A program made the position numbers and the translations under genes. This document shows, piece by piece, positions 29,214 to 38,254 of a stretch of DNA of 64,000 nt; the first letter of the stretch is position 1; each line of letters begins with the position of its first letter. The notes beneath the pieces are model-generated. The model did not search any database and was not told where the DNA came from. It saw only the letters and a list, made by a program, of their open reading frames with translations. Source of the DNA: Streptomyces sp. WAC08241 (GTDB lineage: Bacteria; Actinomycetota; Actinomycetes; Streptomycetales; Streptomycetaceae); NCBI GenBank assembly GCA_007858575.1, contig CP042279.1, positions 124,001 to 188,000 on the forward strand, written 5' to 3'.

Positions 29214-30832
29214 GCACCGTGACCGATACGAAGAAGAAGGCGCCCGCCGGTGAGCGGGTCGCCGACTGGGCCGACGGCCGCCTGGGGATCTACACGCTGG
29301 CCAAGGCCAACATGCGGAAGATCTTCCCGGACCACTGGTCCTTCATGCTGGGCGAGGTCTGCCTCTACAGCTTCCTCATCATCATCCTGACGGGCGTCTA
29401 CCTGACGCTGTTCTTCCACCCGTCGATGAACGAGGTGGAGTACGCGGGCCCGTACGTCCCGCTCCAGGGACAGCTCATGTCCGAGGCGTTCAACTCGACC
29501 ATGCACATCTCGTTCGAGGTGCGCGGCGGTCTGCTGATCCGGCAGATCCACCACTGGGCGGCGCTGATCTTCCTCGCCGGCATGTTCGTGCACATGATGC
29601 GCGTGTTCTTCACCGGCGCGTTCCGCAAGCCGCGTGAGATCAACTGGCTGTTCGGCTTCCTGCTGTTCTTCCTGGGCATGTTCACCGGCTTCACCGGTTA
29701 CTCGCTCCCGGACGACCTGCTCTCCGGCACCGGTGTCCGCTTCATGCAGGGCGCGATCCTGTCCGTGCCGATCATCGGCACGTACCTCTCGATGTTCCTG
29801 TTCGGCGGGGAGTTTCCCGGCGGCGACTTCGTCGCCCGGTTCTACTCGGCGCACGTGCTGCTGCTGCCCGGCATCATGCTGGGCCTGATGGTCGCCCACC
29901 TCATCCTGGTGTTCGTCCACAAGCACACGCAGTTCGAGGGCCCCGGCCGCACGAACAAGAACGTCGTCGGCATGCCGCTGCTGCCCGTGTACATGGCGAA
30001 GGCCGGAGGCTTCTTCTTCCTGGTCTTCGGCGTCATCGCGGTCATCGCGGCGATCGCCTCGATCAACCCGATCTGGGCGCTCGGCCCGTACCGTCCGGAC
30101 CAGGTGTCCACCGGCGCCCAGCCCGACTGGTACATGGGCTTCGCCGAGGGTCTGATCCGCGTCATGCCGGGCTGGGAGATCAACCTCTGGGGCCACACGC
30201 TCGTCCTGGGCGTGATGATCCCGCTGGCGATCTTCCCGGCGGTCCTCGCCGCGATCGCGGTCTACCCGTTCATCGAGTCCTGGATCACCGGCGACAAGCG
30301 CGAGCACCACATCGCGCAGCGCCCGCGCAACGCTCCGACGCGCACCGCCTTCGGCGTCGCCTGGATCACCGCGTACATGATCATGCTCGTGGGCGGTGGA
30401 AACGACCTCTGGGCGACCCACTTCCACCTGTCGCTGAACTCGATCACCTGGTTCGTGCGGATCTTCTTCGCCGGTCCGGTCATCGCCTTCATCGTCACCA
30501 AGCGGATCTGCCTCGGCCTCCAGCGCCGGGACAGGGACAAGGTGCTGCACGGCCGCGAGTCGGGCATCATCAAGCGCCTGCCGCACGGCGAGTTCGTCGA
30601 GGTCCACGAGCCGCTCAGCCAGGGCGAGCTGCACCGCCTCACGGCGCACGAGCAGTACGAGCCCGCCGCGCTGCCGCCGGCCGTCGACGAGAACGGCGTC
30701 GAGCGGAAGATCGGCCGCCTGGAGAAGCTGCGGGTCAAGCTCAACAAGGGCTACTACGGCGAGGACAGCCAGATCGCCAAGCCCACCGTCGAGGAGTACA
30801 AGGAGATCCAGAGCGGCCACGGCCACCACTGA
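29210..30832 (+). CDS. qcrB: Cytochrome b subunit of the bcc complex
   Basis: 540 residues, frame intact. Heme b ligands lie in SFEVRGGLLIRQIHHWAALI (HH) and FYSAHVLLLPGIMLGLMVAH. The Qo-site motif is visible as NPIWALGPYRP with a PDWY nearby (GAQPDWYMGFAEG). An extended C-terminal cytosolic tail is His-rich at its end (SGHGHH). It oxidises menaquinol and passes electrons to QcrA and to the low-potential hemes. ATG 29210 overlaps the qcrA stop. A hairpin terminator closes the operon. Confidence 0.97.
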   Translation: MSTVTDTKKKAPAGERVADWADGRLGIYTLAKANMRKIFPDHWSFMLGEVCLYSFLIIILTGVYLTLFFHPSMNEVEYAGPYVPLQGQLMSEAFNSTMHISFEVRGGLLIRQIHHWAALIFLAGMFVHMMRVFFTGAFRKPREINWLFGFLLFFLGMFTGFTGYSLPDDLLSGTGVRFMQGAILSVPIIGTYLSMFLFGGEFPGGDFVARFYSAHVLLLPGIMLGLMVAHLILVFVHKHTQFEGPGRTNKNVVGMPLLPVYMAKAGGFFFLVFGVIAVIAAIASINPIWALGPYRPDQVSTGAQPDWYMGFAEGLIRVMPGWEINLWGHTLVLGVMIPLAIFPAVLAAIAVYPFIESWITGDKREHHIAQRPRNAPTRTAFGVAWITAYMIMLVGGGNDLWATHFHLSLNSITWFVRIFFAGPVIAFIVTKRICLGLQRRDRDKVLHGRESGIIKRLPHGEFVEVHEPLSQGELHRLTAHEQYEPAALPPAVDENGVERKIGRLEKLRVKLNKGYYGEDSQIAKPTVEEYKEIQSGHGHH

Positions 30833-30871
30833 TCACCTGAACCTCCCGACTTCCTGAGGTCGCCACGGCGA

Positions 30872-30900
30872 GAGCCCCGTCCATTCGATGGACGGGGCTC
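30872..30900 (+). terminator. Terminator of the ctaE-qcrCAB operon
   Basis: Perfect 13-bp arms (GAGCCCCGTCCAT) with a TCG loop and TT after it, about 40 bp after qcrB. Confidence 0.88.
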
Positions 30901-30964
30901 TTCGCCGTCCCCGGGGTGGATAGGGTGGGCCCGTATCCGTATGTGACGACGCCCAGGAGCTGCC

Positions 30965-32023
30965 ATGAGCGCTGCGACCCCCGCTGGAGGACCTACCACG
31001 GCGGGCCGCTCCTGGCCCGTCGTCCTGGACGGCCTGCTGTCCGGCCGCGACCAGAGCGCCGAGGACACCGCCTGGGCCATGGACCGCATCCTGCGGGGCG
31101 AGGCCACCGACGCGCAGATCGCCGGCTTCGCGGTCGCCCTGCGCGCCAAGGGCGAGACCGTCGAGGAGATCGCCGGCCTCGTCCGGACGATGTACGAGCA
31201 CGCCAACACGATCGAGGTGCCCGGCCCTCCGTCGACATCGTCGGCACCGGCGGCGACGGCGCCAAGACCGTCAACATCTCCACCATGTCGGCGATCGTGG
31301 TCGCCGGCACCGGCGCCAAGGTCGTCAAGCACGGCAACCGGGCGGCCTCCTGCCTCCGGCGCCTCCGACGTCCTGGAGAAGCTCGGCGTCAACCTGGAGC
31401 TGACCCCGCGGCGGGTCGCGGAGGTCGCCGAGGAGGCGGGCATCACCTTCTGCTTCGCGGTGAGGTTCCATCCGGCGCTGCGGCACGTCGCCGCGGCCCG
31501 CAAGGAGCTGGGCATCCGGACCACCTTCAACTTCCTCGGTCCGCTCACCAACCCGGCCCGCGTCCGGGCCCAGGCGACCGGCGTCGCCGACGCCCGGATG
31601 GCCCCGATCATGGCCGGGGTGCTCGCCGAGCGCGGCTCCTCCGCCCTGGTCTTCCGCGGCGACGACGGGCTCGACGAGCTGACCACCACGGCCACCTCGC
31701 GGGTCTGGGTGGTCCGGGACGGCGCGGTGCGGGAGGAGGCCTTCGACCCCGGGACGCCGGCATCGGCCTCGTGCCCGTGGAGGCGCTGCGCGGCGCGGAC
31801 GCCTCGTACAACGCCGACGTGGCCCGCCGGCTGCTCGCGGGGAGACCGGCCCGGTGCGCGACGCGGTGCTCTCAACTCGGCGGCGGCCCTCACGGCCCTC
31901 GCCCCGGGCGACGGCACCCTGGCGGAGCAGATCCGCGCCGGCGTCGACCGGGCCGCCGAGGCGATCGACTCGGGCGCCGCCCGCCGGGCCCTGGAGCGGT
32001 GGATCGCCGTCAGCAACGCGTAG
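30965..32023 (+). CDS. trpD: Anthranilate phosphoribosyltransferase
   Basis: About 354 residues. ATG 30965 follows AGGAGC. Family motifs: [20 protein letters not shown] (GTGGD, PRPP binding; partly out of frame), [52 protein letters not shown] and [17 protein letters not shown]. It adds phosphoribosyl to anthranilate in tryptophan synthesis. The open frame looks continuous, but internal stretches are shifted: breaks near 31,226, 31,350 (two bases), 31,750, 31,842 and 31,885 cancel in groups of three. Stand-alone, away from the trpE locus at 56-58 kb. Confidence 0.93.
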   Translation: MSAATPAGGPTTAGRSWPVVLDGLLSGRDQSAEDTAWAMDRILRGEATDAQIAGFAVALRAKGETVEEIAGLVRTMYEHANTIEVPGPPSTSSAPAATAPRPSTSPPCRRSWSPAPAPRSSSTATGRPPASGASDVLEKLGVNLELTPRRVAEVAEEAGITFCFAVRFHPALRHVAAARKELGIRTTFNFLGPLTNPARVRAQATGVADARMAPIMAGVLAERGSSALVFRGDDGLDELTTTATSRVWVVRDGAVREEAFDPGTPASASCPWRRCAARTPRTTPTWPAGCSRGDRPGARRGALNSAAALTALAPGDGTLAEQIRAGVDRAAEAIDSGAARRALERWIAVSNA

Positions 32024-32044
32024 TGTTCCGGCCATTGGCCATAC

Positions 32045-32073
32045 GACCCCGGTCCAGCATGCGGACCGGGGTC
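32045..32073 (+). terminator. Terminator of trpD
   Basis: Perfect 11-bp arms (GACCCCGGTCC) and a 7-nt loop, followed by TTG, about 20 bp after the stop. Confidence 0.85.
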
Positions 32074-32108
32074 TTGCGCGACGGAGATCATGTGGCAGGA
32101 TGCTCTTC

Positions 32109-32216
32109 AGGTCACGAGTGACAGCGTTTTGGCCCCGGCTTGCTGTCCGGCAACCCTCCGTCCGTGGCGGGGTGCCCCGGGTGATGACCAGGCCGTAGGC
32201 AGCGAGGTCTACGGCA
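32109..32216 (+). promoter_or_regulatory. SAM-IV riboswitch
   Basis: The leader carries the conserved SAM-IV blocks in order: GGTCACGAGTGACAGCG, CCCCGGCTTGCTG, CCGGCAACCCTCC, GGGGTGCCCCGGGTGATGACC. Outer stem GGTCA (32110-32114) pairs with TGACC (32185-32189). A downstream 7-bp hairpin (GCCGTAG/CTACGGC, 32192-32215) matches the 3' pseudoknot part. SAM-IV elements in actinobacteria sense S-adenosylmethionine and sit before sulfur-metabolism genes. The controlled gene here is the class V aminotransferase; expression should fall when SAM is high. Confidence 0.9.
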
Positions 32217-32220
32217 GCGC

Positions 32221-32244
32221 GGACCCCTCGAACACCAGGGGTCC
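32221..32244 (+). promoter_or_regulatory. Hairpin downstream of the SAM-IV aptamer (expression platform candidate)
   Basis: Arms GGACCCCT (32221-32228) and AGGGGTCC (32237-32244). An alternative stem ACCAGG/CCTGGT (32234-32248) overlaps the right arm, so two exclusive structures are possible just before a ribosome site GAGGAGC. Confidence 0.5.
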
Positions 32245-32267
32245 TGGTCTCTCGAGGAGCTTTTTCC

Positions 32268-32288
32268 GTGAGCAAGCGAATGCGATAG
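32268..32288 (+). CDS. Possible six-codon upstream ORF (VSKRMR) after the SAM-IV switch
   Basis: GTG AGC AAG CGA ATG CGA TAG with GAGGAGC at 32254-32260, eight bases before the GTG. The strong ribosome site with so short a frame suggests either a regulatory micro-ORF or a relic. The region from here to ATG 32434 holds no other gene. Confidence 0.35.
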   Translation: MSKRMR

Positions 32289-32433
32289 GGCGAGTCCGCC
32301 CTTCTTCACCCTCGGATCAGGGTCCCTTCCGCGTACCCCCACGTCTTCCGAGGCCTCACCCGTACCCCGCCGTGTCCGGCCGCGTACGGGACCCACCGAA
32401 GCCATTCCGCACCGCCCGCCGGGAGATACCGCC

Positions 32434-33884
32434 ATGTCCGCACGCCCGAACGCCGCCGCCACCGCCGTCACCACCGTCGTCGCCGAGGCCGTCGAGACCG
32501 CCGCCACCGAGTCCGCCGACCCCTGCTGCGCCGCCCCGCTGCCCGTCCTCGGCCGGGACGTGACCGTCCCGCTCGTCACCGGCGGCGAGGTGACCTACGC
32601 GGCGCTCGACTACGCGGCCAGCGCCCCGGCCCTCCAGCGGGTCTGGGACGACGTCGCCGCGTACGCCCCGTACTACGGCAGCGTCCACCGCGGCGCCGGG
32701 TACCTCTCCCAGCTCTCCACCGACCTCTTCGAGAACAGCCGCGCCACCGTCGCCGAGTTCCTCGACTGCCGCCCCGGCGACCAGGTCGTCTTCACCCGCT
32801 CCACCACCGACTCGCTCAACCTGCTCGCCGCCGCGGTCCCGGCGGACTGCCAGGTCTTCGTCTTCGAGACCGAGCACCACGCCTCGCTGCTGCCGTGGGG
32901 TCCCCCACGCCCCTGGGCGTAGGGGAGTGACGCCCGGGTCACCTACCTCGACGCGCCCCGGACGCCGGCCCGTGCCGTCGAGATCCTGGAGCGGGCCCTT
33001 GCGGACCGCGACCCGTACGGCCCCGCCCTGGTCTGCGTCACCGGCGCCTCCAACGTCACCGGCGAGCTGTGGCCGGTCAAGGAGCTGGCCGCCGCCGCGC
33101 ACGCCCACGGCGCCCGGATCGTGCTCGACGCCGCCCAGCTCGCGCCCCACCACCCGGTCTCCGTGACCGAGCTCGACGTGGACTGGGTCGCCTTCTCCGG
33201 GCACAAGCTGTACGCGCCCTTCGGCTCCGGCGTCCTCGCGGGCCGCGCCGACTGGCTCCAGGATTCCCAGCCCTACCTCGCGGGCGGCGGCGCCTCCCGC
33301 AGGTGGCGCGTCGGGCCGACGGTGGTGTGGACGTGGAGTGGCACACCACCGCGGCCCGGCACGAGGCCGGTTCCCCGAACGTCATCGGGGTCTACTCGAT
33401 CGCCTCCGCCTGCAAGGCCCTCACCGAGGCCGGCTTCGACGCCCTCGTCGCCCGCGAGAACCACCTGATCGCCACGGTCCGCGCGGGCCTGGCCGAGGTG
33501 CCCGAGGTCCGGGTGCTCTCGCTCTTCGGCGACGACGCCCCGCGCGTCGGCGTCCTCTCCTTCGTCGTGGAGGGCTGGAACAGCTCCCACTTCGCCGCCG
33601 CGCTCTCCGCCGAGTACGGCATCGGCGTCCGCGACGGCCTCTTCTGCGCCCACCCGCTGGTCCGCACCCTGCTCGGCAGCGACCCGCAGGACCCGGGCGA
33701 GTGCGGCGCCCCCGAGGCGGCCCCCGGCGAGCGGTCCCTCAACGCCATCCGGGTGAGCTTCGGCGCCGGTACGCCCGACGAGCACGTGGAGCGGTTCGTC
33801 GGCGCCGTGAAGGAGCTCGTCCGGAACGGCGCCCAGTGGAAGTACCGCACCGAGGACGGCCGCTGCGTCCCCGACCGCGGCTGA
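32434..33884 (+). CDS. Class V aminotransferase (cysteine desulfurase-like PLP enzyme)
   Basis: About 480 residues. ALDYAASAPALQRVWDDVAA, YYGSVHRGAGYLSQLSTDLF, VFTRSTTDSLNLLAAAV (PLP phosphate), ARIVLDAAQLAPHHPV and the PLP-lysine motif VDWVAFSGHKLYAPFGSGVL. The N terminus has a CC pair (ADPCCAAPLPVLG). The exact substrate is unknown, but control by a SAM-IV riboswitch points to sulfur metabolism. A palindromic element at 32901-32926 sits in the coding sequence and contains an in-frame TAG (32920-32922); restoring bases there gives a PTPLGVGE-like linker. Another break (missing G) is near 33,303. Confidence 0.85.
32901..32926. repeat. Short palindromic interspersed element inside the aminotransferase gene
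   Basis: Arms TCCCCCACGCCC and GGGCGTAGGGGA pair at 11 of 12 positions with a CT loop. It looks like the small GC palindromes that recur in Streptomyces genomes, here inserted between the codons for ASLLPW and those for DARVTYL. Confidence 0.7.
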
Positions 33885-33899
33885 TCGCTCACTCGTACG

Positions 33900-33934
33900 G
33901 GTGAAGGGGCCTCCCGACCGGGAGGCCCTTCACC
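33900..33934. terminator. Bidirectional terminator between aminotransferase and AsnC-like gene
   Basis: Arms GGTGAAGGGGCCTCCC and GGGAGGCCCTTCACC with one bulged G, between convergent genes. Confidence 0.8.
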
Positions 33935-33953
33935 GTTTCGCGCGCGCGGAGCC

Positions 33954-34235
33954 TCAGGACTCCAGACCGATGGCGAAGGCCGCCTCCAGGTCGTGCTGCG
34001 AGTACGTGCGGAACGCGACGTGCGTGTCCGTGGCCTCGACGCCCGGGATCTTGCTGATGCTGCCGGGGATCACGTCCGCGAGGTCGTCGTGGCGCGGCAC
34101 CCGGACCATGGCGATCAGGTCGTACGTACCGGTCACCGAGAAGACCTCGCTGACGCTGTCGAGCGCCGCGATCGACTCGGCGATCTCGGGGATGCGGTCC
34201 ACGCTGGTCTTGATGAGCACGATCGCGGTGATCAC
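33954..34235 (-). CDS. Lrp/AsnC ligand-binding (RAM) domain protein without DNA-binding domain
   Basis: 93 residues, VITAIVLIKTSVDRIPEIAE, SVSEVFSVTGTYDLIAMVRV, KIPGVEATDTHVAFRTYS. It is the stand-alone RAM fold that binds small effectors such as amino acids; no helix-turn-helix is encoded. The GTG at 34235 overlaps the TGA of the upstream rhomboid gene (GTGA), so they are co-translated. Intact frame. Confidence 0.85.
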   Translation of the reverse strand: MITAIVLIKTSVDRIPEIAESIAALDSVSEVFSVTGTYDLIAMVRVPRHDDLADVIPGSISKIPGVEATDTHVAFRTYSQHDLEAAFAIGLES

Positions 34236-34963
34236 GGCTGGCTTTCTCCCTCGGTCGCCGCGGCTGGGGCTTTCACTCTATCCCCACCCCGGTAGCGCAC
34301 CCAGGCGTAGAGGAAGCCGATCGCGAAGCCCACGACGTGGGCCAGATAGGCGACGCCGGGCCCCGCGCCCGCCGCCCGCGCGGCCATCCACTGGAGCGTG
34401 AACCAGAAGACGAGCACGATCCAGGCGGGAAGCGCAGCGGCAGGAAGAAGAGGAAGGGGAAGAGGCTGGTGACCCGGGAGCGCGGGAAGAGGAAGAGGAA
34501 GGCCCCGAGCACCCCGGAGATCGCCCCCGACGCCCCGACGAGGGTCTGCTCGCTGTGGGCGTGCGCCGCCGCGTACCCGGCGAGGGCCAGGTAGCCCGTG
34601 CCCAGGTAGAAGAGGGCGTACGCGAACCGGCCCATGCGCTCCTCGGCCATCGCGCCGAAGACGTACAGGAAGAGCATGTTCCCCAGCAGGTGGAGCCAGC
34701 TCCCGTGGACGAAGAGCGCGGTGAGGGGGTGAGCAGGGCGCGCGGTTCGCCGCTCATCAGCTCGGCGGGGACGACCCCCAGCGGCGGAAGTACGAGCCCT
34801 GGGCCGCCAGGAGCGCGTCCCCCGTGCCGTACACCGGGTTCAGTCCGGAGACCGGGCCGAACAGGAAGAGGAGGCAGCAGGCGGCGATCAGGCCGTACGT
34901 CACCGCGGGCCCGCCGCGGACGCCCCGCCAGGTGCCCGTCACCGCGCTTCGCCAATCGATCAC
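34232..34963 (-). CDS. Rhomboid-family intramembrane serine protease
   Basis: About 245 residues with six or seven helices. LTALFVHGSWLHLLGNMLFL has the loop histidine and HxxxN region, TLVGASGAISGVLGAFLFL holds the catalytic Ser in GASG, and VAYLAHVVGFAIGFLYAW provides the catalytic His. It cuts membrane proteins within the bilayer. Start GTG 34963 (VIDWRSAVTGTW); GTG 34981 is also in frame. Frame breaks near 34,430 and around 34,730-34,785. It is coupled by overlap to the AsnC-like gene. Confidence 0.85.
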
Positions 34964-35122
34964 GGACCGATCATGGCGCACCCGGGACGAAGGGGACAGA
35001 GCGCCTCGCCGTGCCCCCGCCGGGCCGTGAGGCCGTAGGGTTGCGGGCAGTACGACCGCAGTTCGACGGCGCACCGCGGCTCCCGCACCTGAGTACCACG
35101 CAACAGGAAGAAGGACGGCTCG

Positions 35123-35365
35123 ATGACGACGGTTCCCCTGCCGACCGCCGAGACCCGCTGGCGCTGCACGCTCTGCGGCAACCTCACCCGCTTCGACGTG
35201 ACCCGCTCGTCCAAGGTCGTGGAGTACGTCCATCTGGACCTCGCCGGGGAGCCGACGGTCGAGGAGCGGCAGGTGGTCAGTGAGACCATCGAGTCGGTCC
35301 GCTGCCGCTGGTGCAACGCGGTGGACCAGATCGAACTGGTGGACAGGCCGGGCGCCGCCTCCTGA
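35123..35365 (+). CDS. Small zinc-ribbon-like protein
   Basis: 80 residues, MTTVPLPTAETRWRCTLCGN with a first CTLC pair and a second pair in VRCRWCNAVDQI, forming a likely CxxC-CxxC zinc ribbon. No membrane segment. Intact. The NYN-domain gene begins 34 bp downstream on the same strand, suggesting an operon. Function unknown; a nucleic-acid or protein-binding role is possible. Confidence 0.8.
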   Translation: MTTVPLPTAETRWRCTLCGNLTRFDVTRSSKVVEYVHLDLAGEPTVEERQVVSETIESVRCRWCNAVDQIELVDRPGAAS

Positions 35366-35398
35366 GGGACGGCGCGGACGACATAGGGGTGACGGATC

Positions 35399-36760
35399 GT
35401 GGAGCAGCCCGCGCACGGTGGAGAGCCGGCCGGCGCGGCAGGTGACGCTGCCGAGACGCTCGACCACCCACTGCCGGAAGGCGTACGGCGGCGGGTCGTC
35501 GCGCTGGTCGCGGACGCCTTCGGCGGGCTGACCGTCGCGGAGCTGCCCGCGCCCCTGCGGCAGTACGCCCGGTTCACCGCGAGCCGGCGGGCCAAGTTCG
35601 CCGGCAACGCGATGGCCGCCGCCCTGGAGGGCGACCCGCTCTTCCGGCAGCGGATCGGCGAGCGGCTCAAGCAGGGCCAGCCCGAGCTGGCCGGAGCCGT
35701 GGAGGGCGGCACCCCGCCCGCGGCCGCCGACCCCGTCGACGTGGCGGCGGCCGCCTACGTGCTGCGTCCGCCCGGCTGGGTCAAGCTGGTCGCCGCCGCC
35801 GGCGAGGAGGCCCTGCGGGTCGACGCCGAGCGGGCCGACGAGGCCGGCCGGCGCGAACTGGAGCGGCTGCGCGAGGAGCTCGCCGCCGCCCGGGACCGTT
35901 CCCGGGGCGAGACCGAGCAGTTGCGGCACGACCTCGACGCGGCCCGCAGGGAGGCCGAGTCGCTCCACCGCAAGCTGCGCAGCGCGCAGAGCGACGTGAA
36001 GCGGGGCGAGGCCGCGCTGCGCAAGGCCCGGGCGAGATCGAGGCCGCGCGGGCGGAGGCGGCGGCCCAGGTGTCGGCGGCCGAGAGCGAGGGCCGGCGGC
36101 TGCGGGCCCGGCTCGGCGAGGTCGAGGCGGCCCTGGAGGCCAGCTGCAGGACCGCCCGCGAGGGGCGTTCGGTGGAGGACATGCGGCTGCGGCTGCTGCT
36201 CGACACGGTGCTCGACGCGGCCCAGGGCTGCGCCGCGAACTCGCGCTGCCGCCCGTCTCGACGCATCCGGCGGACACCGTGGACGCGGTGGAGCCGGGAC
36301 GGATGTCGCCGAAGGACATCGCGGCGCGGGCGCTCTCCGAGACCGACCCGGCGCTGCTCGACCAGCTCCTGTCGCTGCCGCAGACGCACCTGGTCGTCGA
36401 CGGCTACAACGTCACCAAGACCGGCTATCCGACGATGCCCCTGGAGAAGCAGCGGCTGCGGCTGCTCGGCGGGCTCTCGGCCCTCGCGGCCCGCTCGGGC
36501 GCCGAGGTCACCTGCGTCTTCGACGGGGCGGAGCTGGCGGCCCCGGTGCTCCTCGCGCCGCCGCGCGGGGTGCGGGTGCTGTTCTCCAAGCCCGGTGTCA
36601 CGGCCGACGAGTTGATCCGGCAGCTCGTGCGGGCGGAGCCGCCGGGGCGGCCGGTCGTGGTGGTCTCCACGGACCGCGAGGTGGCCGACGGGGTGGCGAA
36701 GGCGGGGCGCGGCCGGTCGCGTCCGCCTTGTTGCTGAAGCGGCTTTCGCGGCTCTCGTAA
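35399..36760 (+). CDS. NYN (YacP/PIN-like) domain protein with N-terminal coiled coil
   Basis: About 450 residues. The N-terminal part has VVALVADAFGGLTVAELPA and RQYARFTASRRAKFAGNAMA; the middle is a long coiled coil (RRELERLREELAAARDRSRG). The C-terminal NYN domain starts HLVVDGYNVTKTGYP, with acidic residues in VTCVFDGAELAAP and VVVVSTDREVADGVAKAGA. NYN proteins are RNA nucleases or RNA-binding proteins; streptomycete homologues are often called RNA-binding. Start GTG 35399. Frame breaks near 36,035, 36,240 and 36,705. Confidence 0.8.
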   Translation: MEQPAHGGEPAGAAGDAAETLDHPLPEGVRRRVVALVADAFGGLTVAELPAPLRQYARFTASRRAKFAGNAMAAALEGDPLFRQRIGERLKQGQPELAGAVEGGTPPAAADPVDVAAAAYVLRPPGWVKLVAAAGEEALRVDAERADEAGRRELERLREELAAARDRSRGETEQLRHDLDAARREAESLHRKLRSAQSDVKRGEAALRKARARSRPRGRRRRPRCRRPRARAGGCGPGSARSRRPWRPAAGPPARGVRWRTCGCGCCSTRCSTRPRAAPRTRAAARLDASGGHRGRGGAGTDVAEGHRGAGALRDRPGAARPAPVAAADAPGRRRLQRHQDRLSDDAPGEAAAAAARRALGPRGPLGRRGHLRLRRGGAGGPGAPRAAARGAGAVLQARCHGRRVDPAARAGGAAGAAGRGGLHGPRGGRRGGEGGARPVASALLLKRLSRLS

Positions 36761-36881
36761 CGCCTCGCAACTCCTGGCCCTTATGCCCGGATTGTGGACG
36801 GCGGACCGTCAACCGCCCCTCACTGCCCGTGCGATGTATGTAAATAATGTGGTGTGTGAGCGAGATTTTCTCCGGTGGGAT

Positions 36882-36910
36882 TTGAATGATCACAACTCGG
36901 TCACTAGGGT
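36882..36910 (+). promoter_or_regulatory. Promoter of the first NlpC/P60 gene
   Basis: TTGAAT (36882-36887), 17-bp spacer, TAGGGT (36905-36910): a good housekeeping-type sigma promoter, followed by a leader of about 100 nt before GTG 37016. Confidence 0.7.
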
Positions 36911-37015
36911 CAGGGCTCGAACCTTCGCGCGGTTGATCACCCATCCGGGGTGACGGCGGAGGAACCGCCTGCCCCTGACCGGCCGGGCGGCTCGAGGAAG
37001 AAGGAGATCGCCTTC
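36911..37015 (+). promoter_or_regulatory. Structured 5' leader of the first NlpC/P60 gene
   Basis: Contains possible stems GTCACCC-like/GGGTGAC around 36,935-36,955 and GGCGG-AGGAA-CCGCC at 36,955-36,970, then GGAG nine bases before the start. NlpC/P60 genes in actinobacteria are often controlled by c-di-AMP (ydaO) switches, but I do not see that motif's conserved core, so the class is open. Confidence 0.35.
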
Positions 37016-38061
37016 GTGGCGTCCCACCGTCGACCCAAGCAGCCGAGCCGCGCCCGTGTGACCGTGCTCACCGTGACCGCGGCCGCGGCCGTCGCCCTCA
37101 CCGCCCAGTCCGGCGCCCAGGCGGCCCCCGCCAAGCCCAAGATCGACGAGGTCAAGTCGAAGGTCGACGCGCTGCACCACGAGGCCGAGGAGGCCACGGA
37201 GCAGTACAACCAGGCCGACGAGCGCCGGGGCAAGCTCCAGAAGGAGATCGGCGAGCTCCAGGACAAGGTGGCCCGCGGCCAGCAGGAGCTCAACACCCTG
37301 CGCGACAAGATCGGTTCGGTCGCCAGCGCCCAGTACCGCTCCGGCGGCATCGACCCGGCCCTCCAGCTCTTCCTCTCCGGCGACCCGGACACCTACCTCG
37401 ACAAGGCGTCCGCGATCGACCAGTTGAGCGCCCAGCAGGCCGACGTGCTCACCGCGATCCAGGCCAAGCAGCGCACCCTCTCCCAGCAGCGCGCCGAGGC
37501 CGCCGAGAAGCTCGGGGACCTGGAGTCCGTCCGCAAGTCCCTCGGTGACAAGAAGCGCAAGTACCAGGGCAAGCTGGCCGAGGCCCAGAAGCTCTCAACA
37601 CCCTCACCGCGGCCGAGAAGGCCCGGATCGCGGAGGAGCGGGCGAAGGAGCAGCGCGCCAGCCGCGCCGCCGGCGAGCGGCTCGACCTGGGCAACGAGGC
37701 GCCCGCGAGCGGCCTCGGCGCCGCCGCGCTCAGCGCCGCCTCCACCCGCGTCGGCATGCCGTACGTCTCCGGCCACGAGGGCCCCTCCTCGTTCGACTGC
37801 TCCGGCCTCACCCAGTGGGCCTACGGCCAGGCGGGCGCCCGGCTCAGCCGCGTCACCTACACCCAGCAGAACGACGGCACCAAGATCGGCCGCAGCCAGC
37901 TCAAGCCGGGCGACCTGGTCTTCTTCAACAACCTGTCGCACGTGGGCCTGTACGCGGGCAACAACACCGTCCTGCACGCCCCCTACCCGGGCGCCAACGT
38001 CCGCTACGAGGCGATGGGTTACCTGGGCTCGTTCCAGTTCGGCGTCCGCATCGGAGGCTGA
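37016..38061 (+). CDS. Secreted NlpC/P60 peptidoglycan endopeptidase with N-terminal coiled coil
   Basis: About 348 residues. A Sec signal (RVTVLTVTAAAAVALTAQS, AQAAPA cleavage region) precedes a RipA-like coiled coil (KIDEVKSKVDALHHEAEEA; SVASAQYRSGGIDPALQLFL) and a C-terminal NlpC/P60 domain: SSFDCSGLTQWAYGQAG (catalytic Cys), LSHVGLYAGNNTVLHAP (catalytic His). It cleaves D-Glu/DAP-type peptide bonds in the wall. GTG 37016 after AAGGAG. One C is missing near 37,598 (CTCTCAAC for CTCCTCAAC). A paralogue follows in tandem. Confidence 0.92.
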
Positions 38062-38122
38062 CCCCGCGACCCGCCGCCGCATGCCGCCCGAACGGGTGGT
38101 TCGCCGCGACGCACGCTGACCC

Positions 38123-38161
38123 GACGCCCCGCCGGTGACCTGTGTTCTCCGGCGGGGCGTC
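38123..38161 (+). terminator. Terminator between the tandem NlpC/P60 genes
   Basis: Perfect 13-bp arms (GACGCCCCGCCGG and complement) followed by ACTTTG. Confidence 0.8.
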
Positions 38162-38184
38162 ACTTTGTGTGCCCGGCGCCCTCG

Positions 38185-38213
38185 TTGGACGGAGAGTGAT
38201 CAGCGGCTACTGT
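38185..38213 (+). promoter_or_regulatory. Promoter of the second NlpC/P60 gene
   Basis: TTGGAC (38185-38190), 17-bp spacer, TACTGT (38208-38213), about 40 bp before GTG 38255. Confidence 0.7.
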
Positions 38214-38254
38214 CTGCCGCGCCAGTCTGCGTCGAGCCGAACGGAGCGCGATCC

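Noticed and set aside
32108..32200. 32-codon ORF inside the SAM-IV region ([11 protein letters not shown]...)
   Set aside because: It coincides with conserved riboswitch sequence and has no ribosome site; chance ORF.
36911..37015. c-di-AMP (ydaO/yuaA) riboswitch before the NlpC/P60 gene
   Set aside because: The gene type fits and the leader is structured, but the conserved GTCAGCTAACC-like core is absent and the leader of about 100 nt is short for the class.
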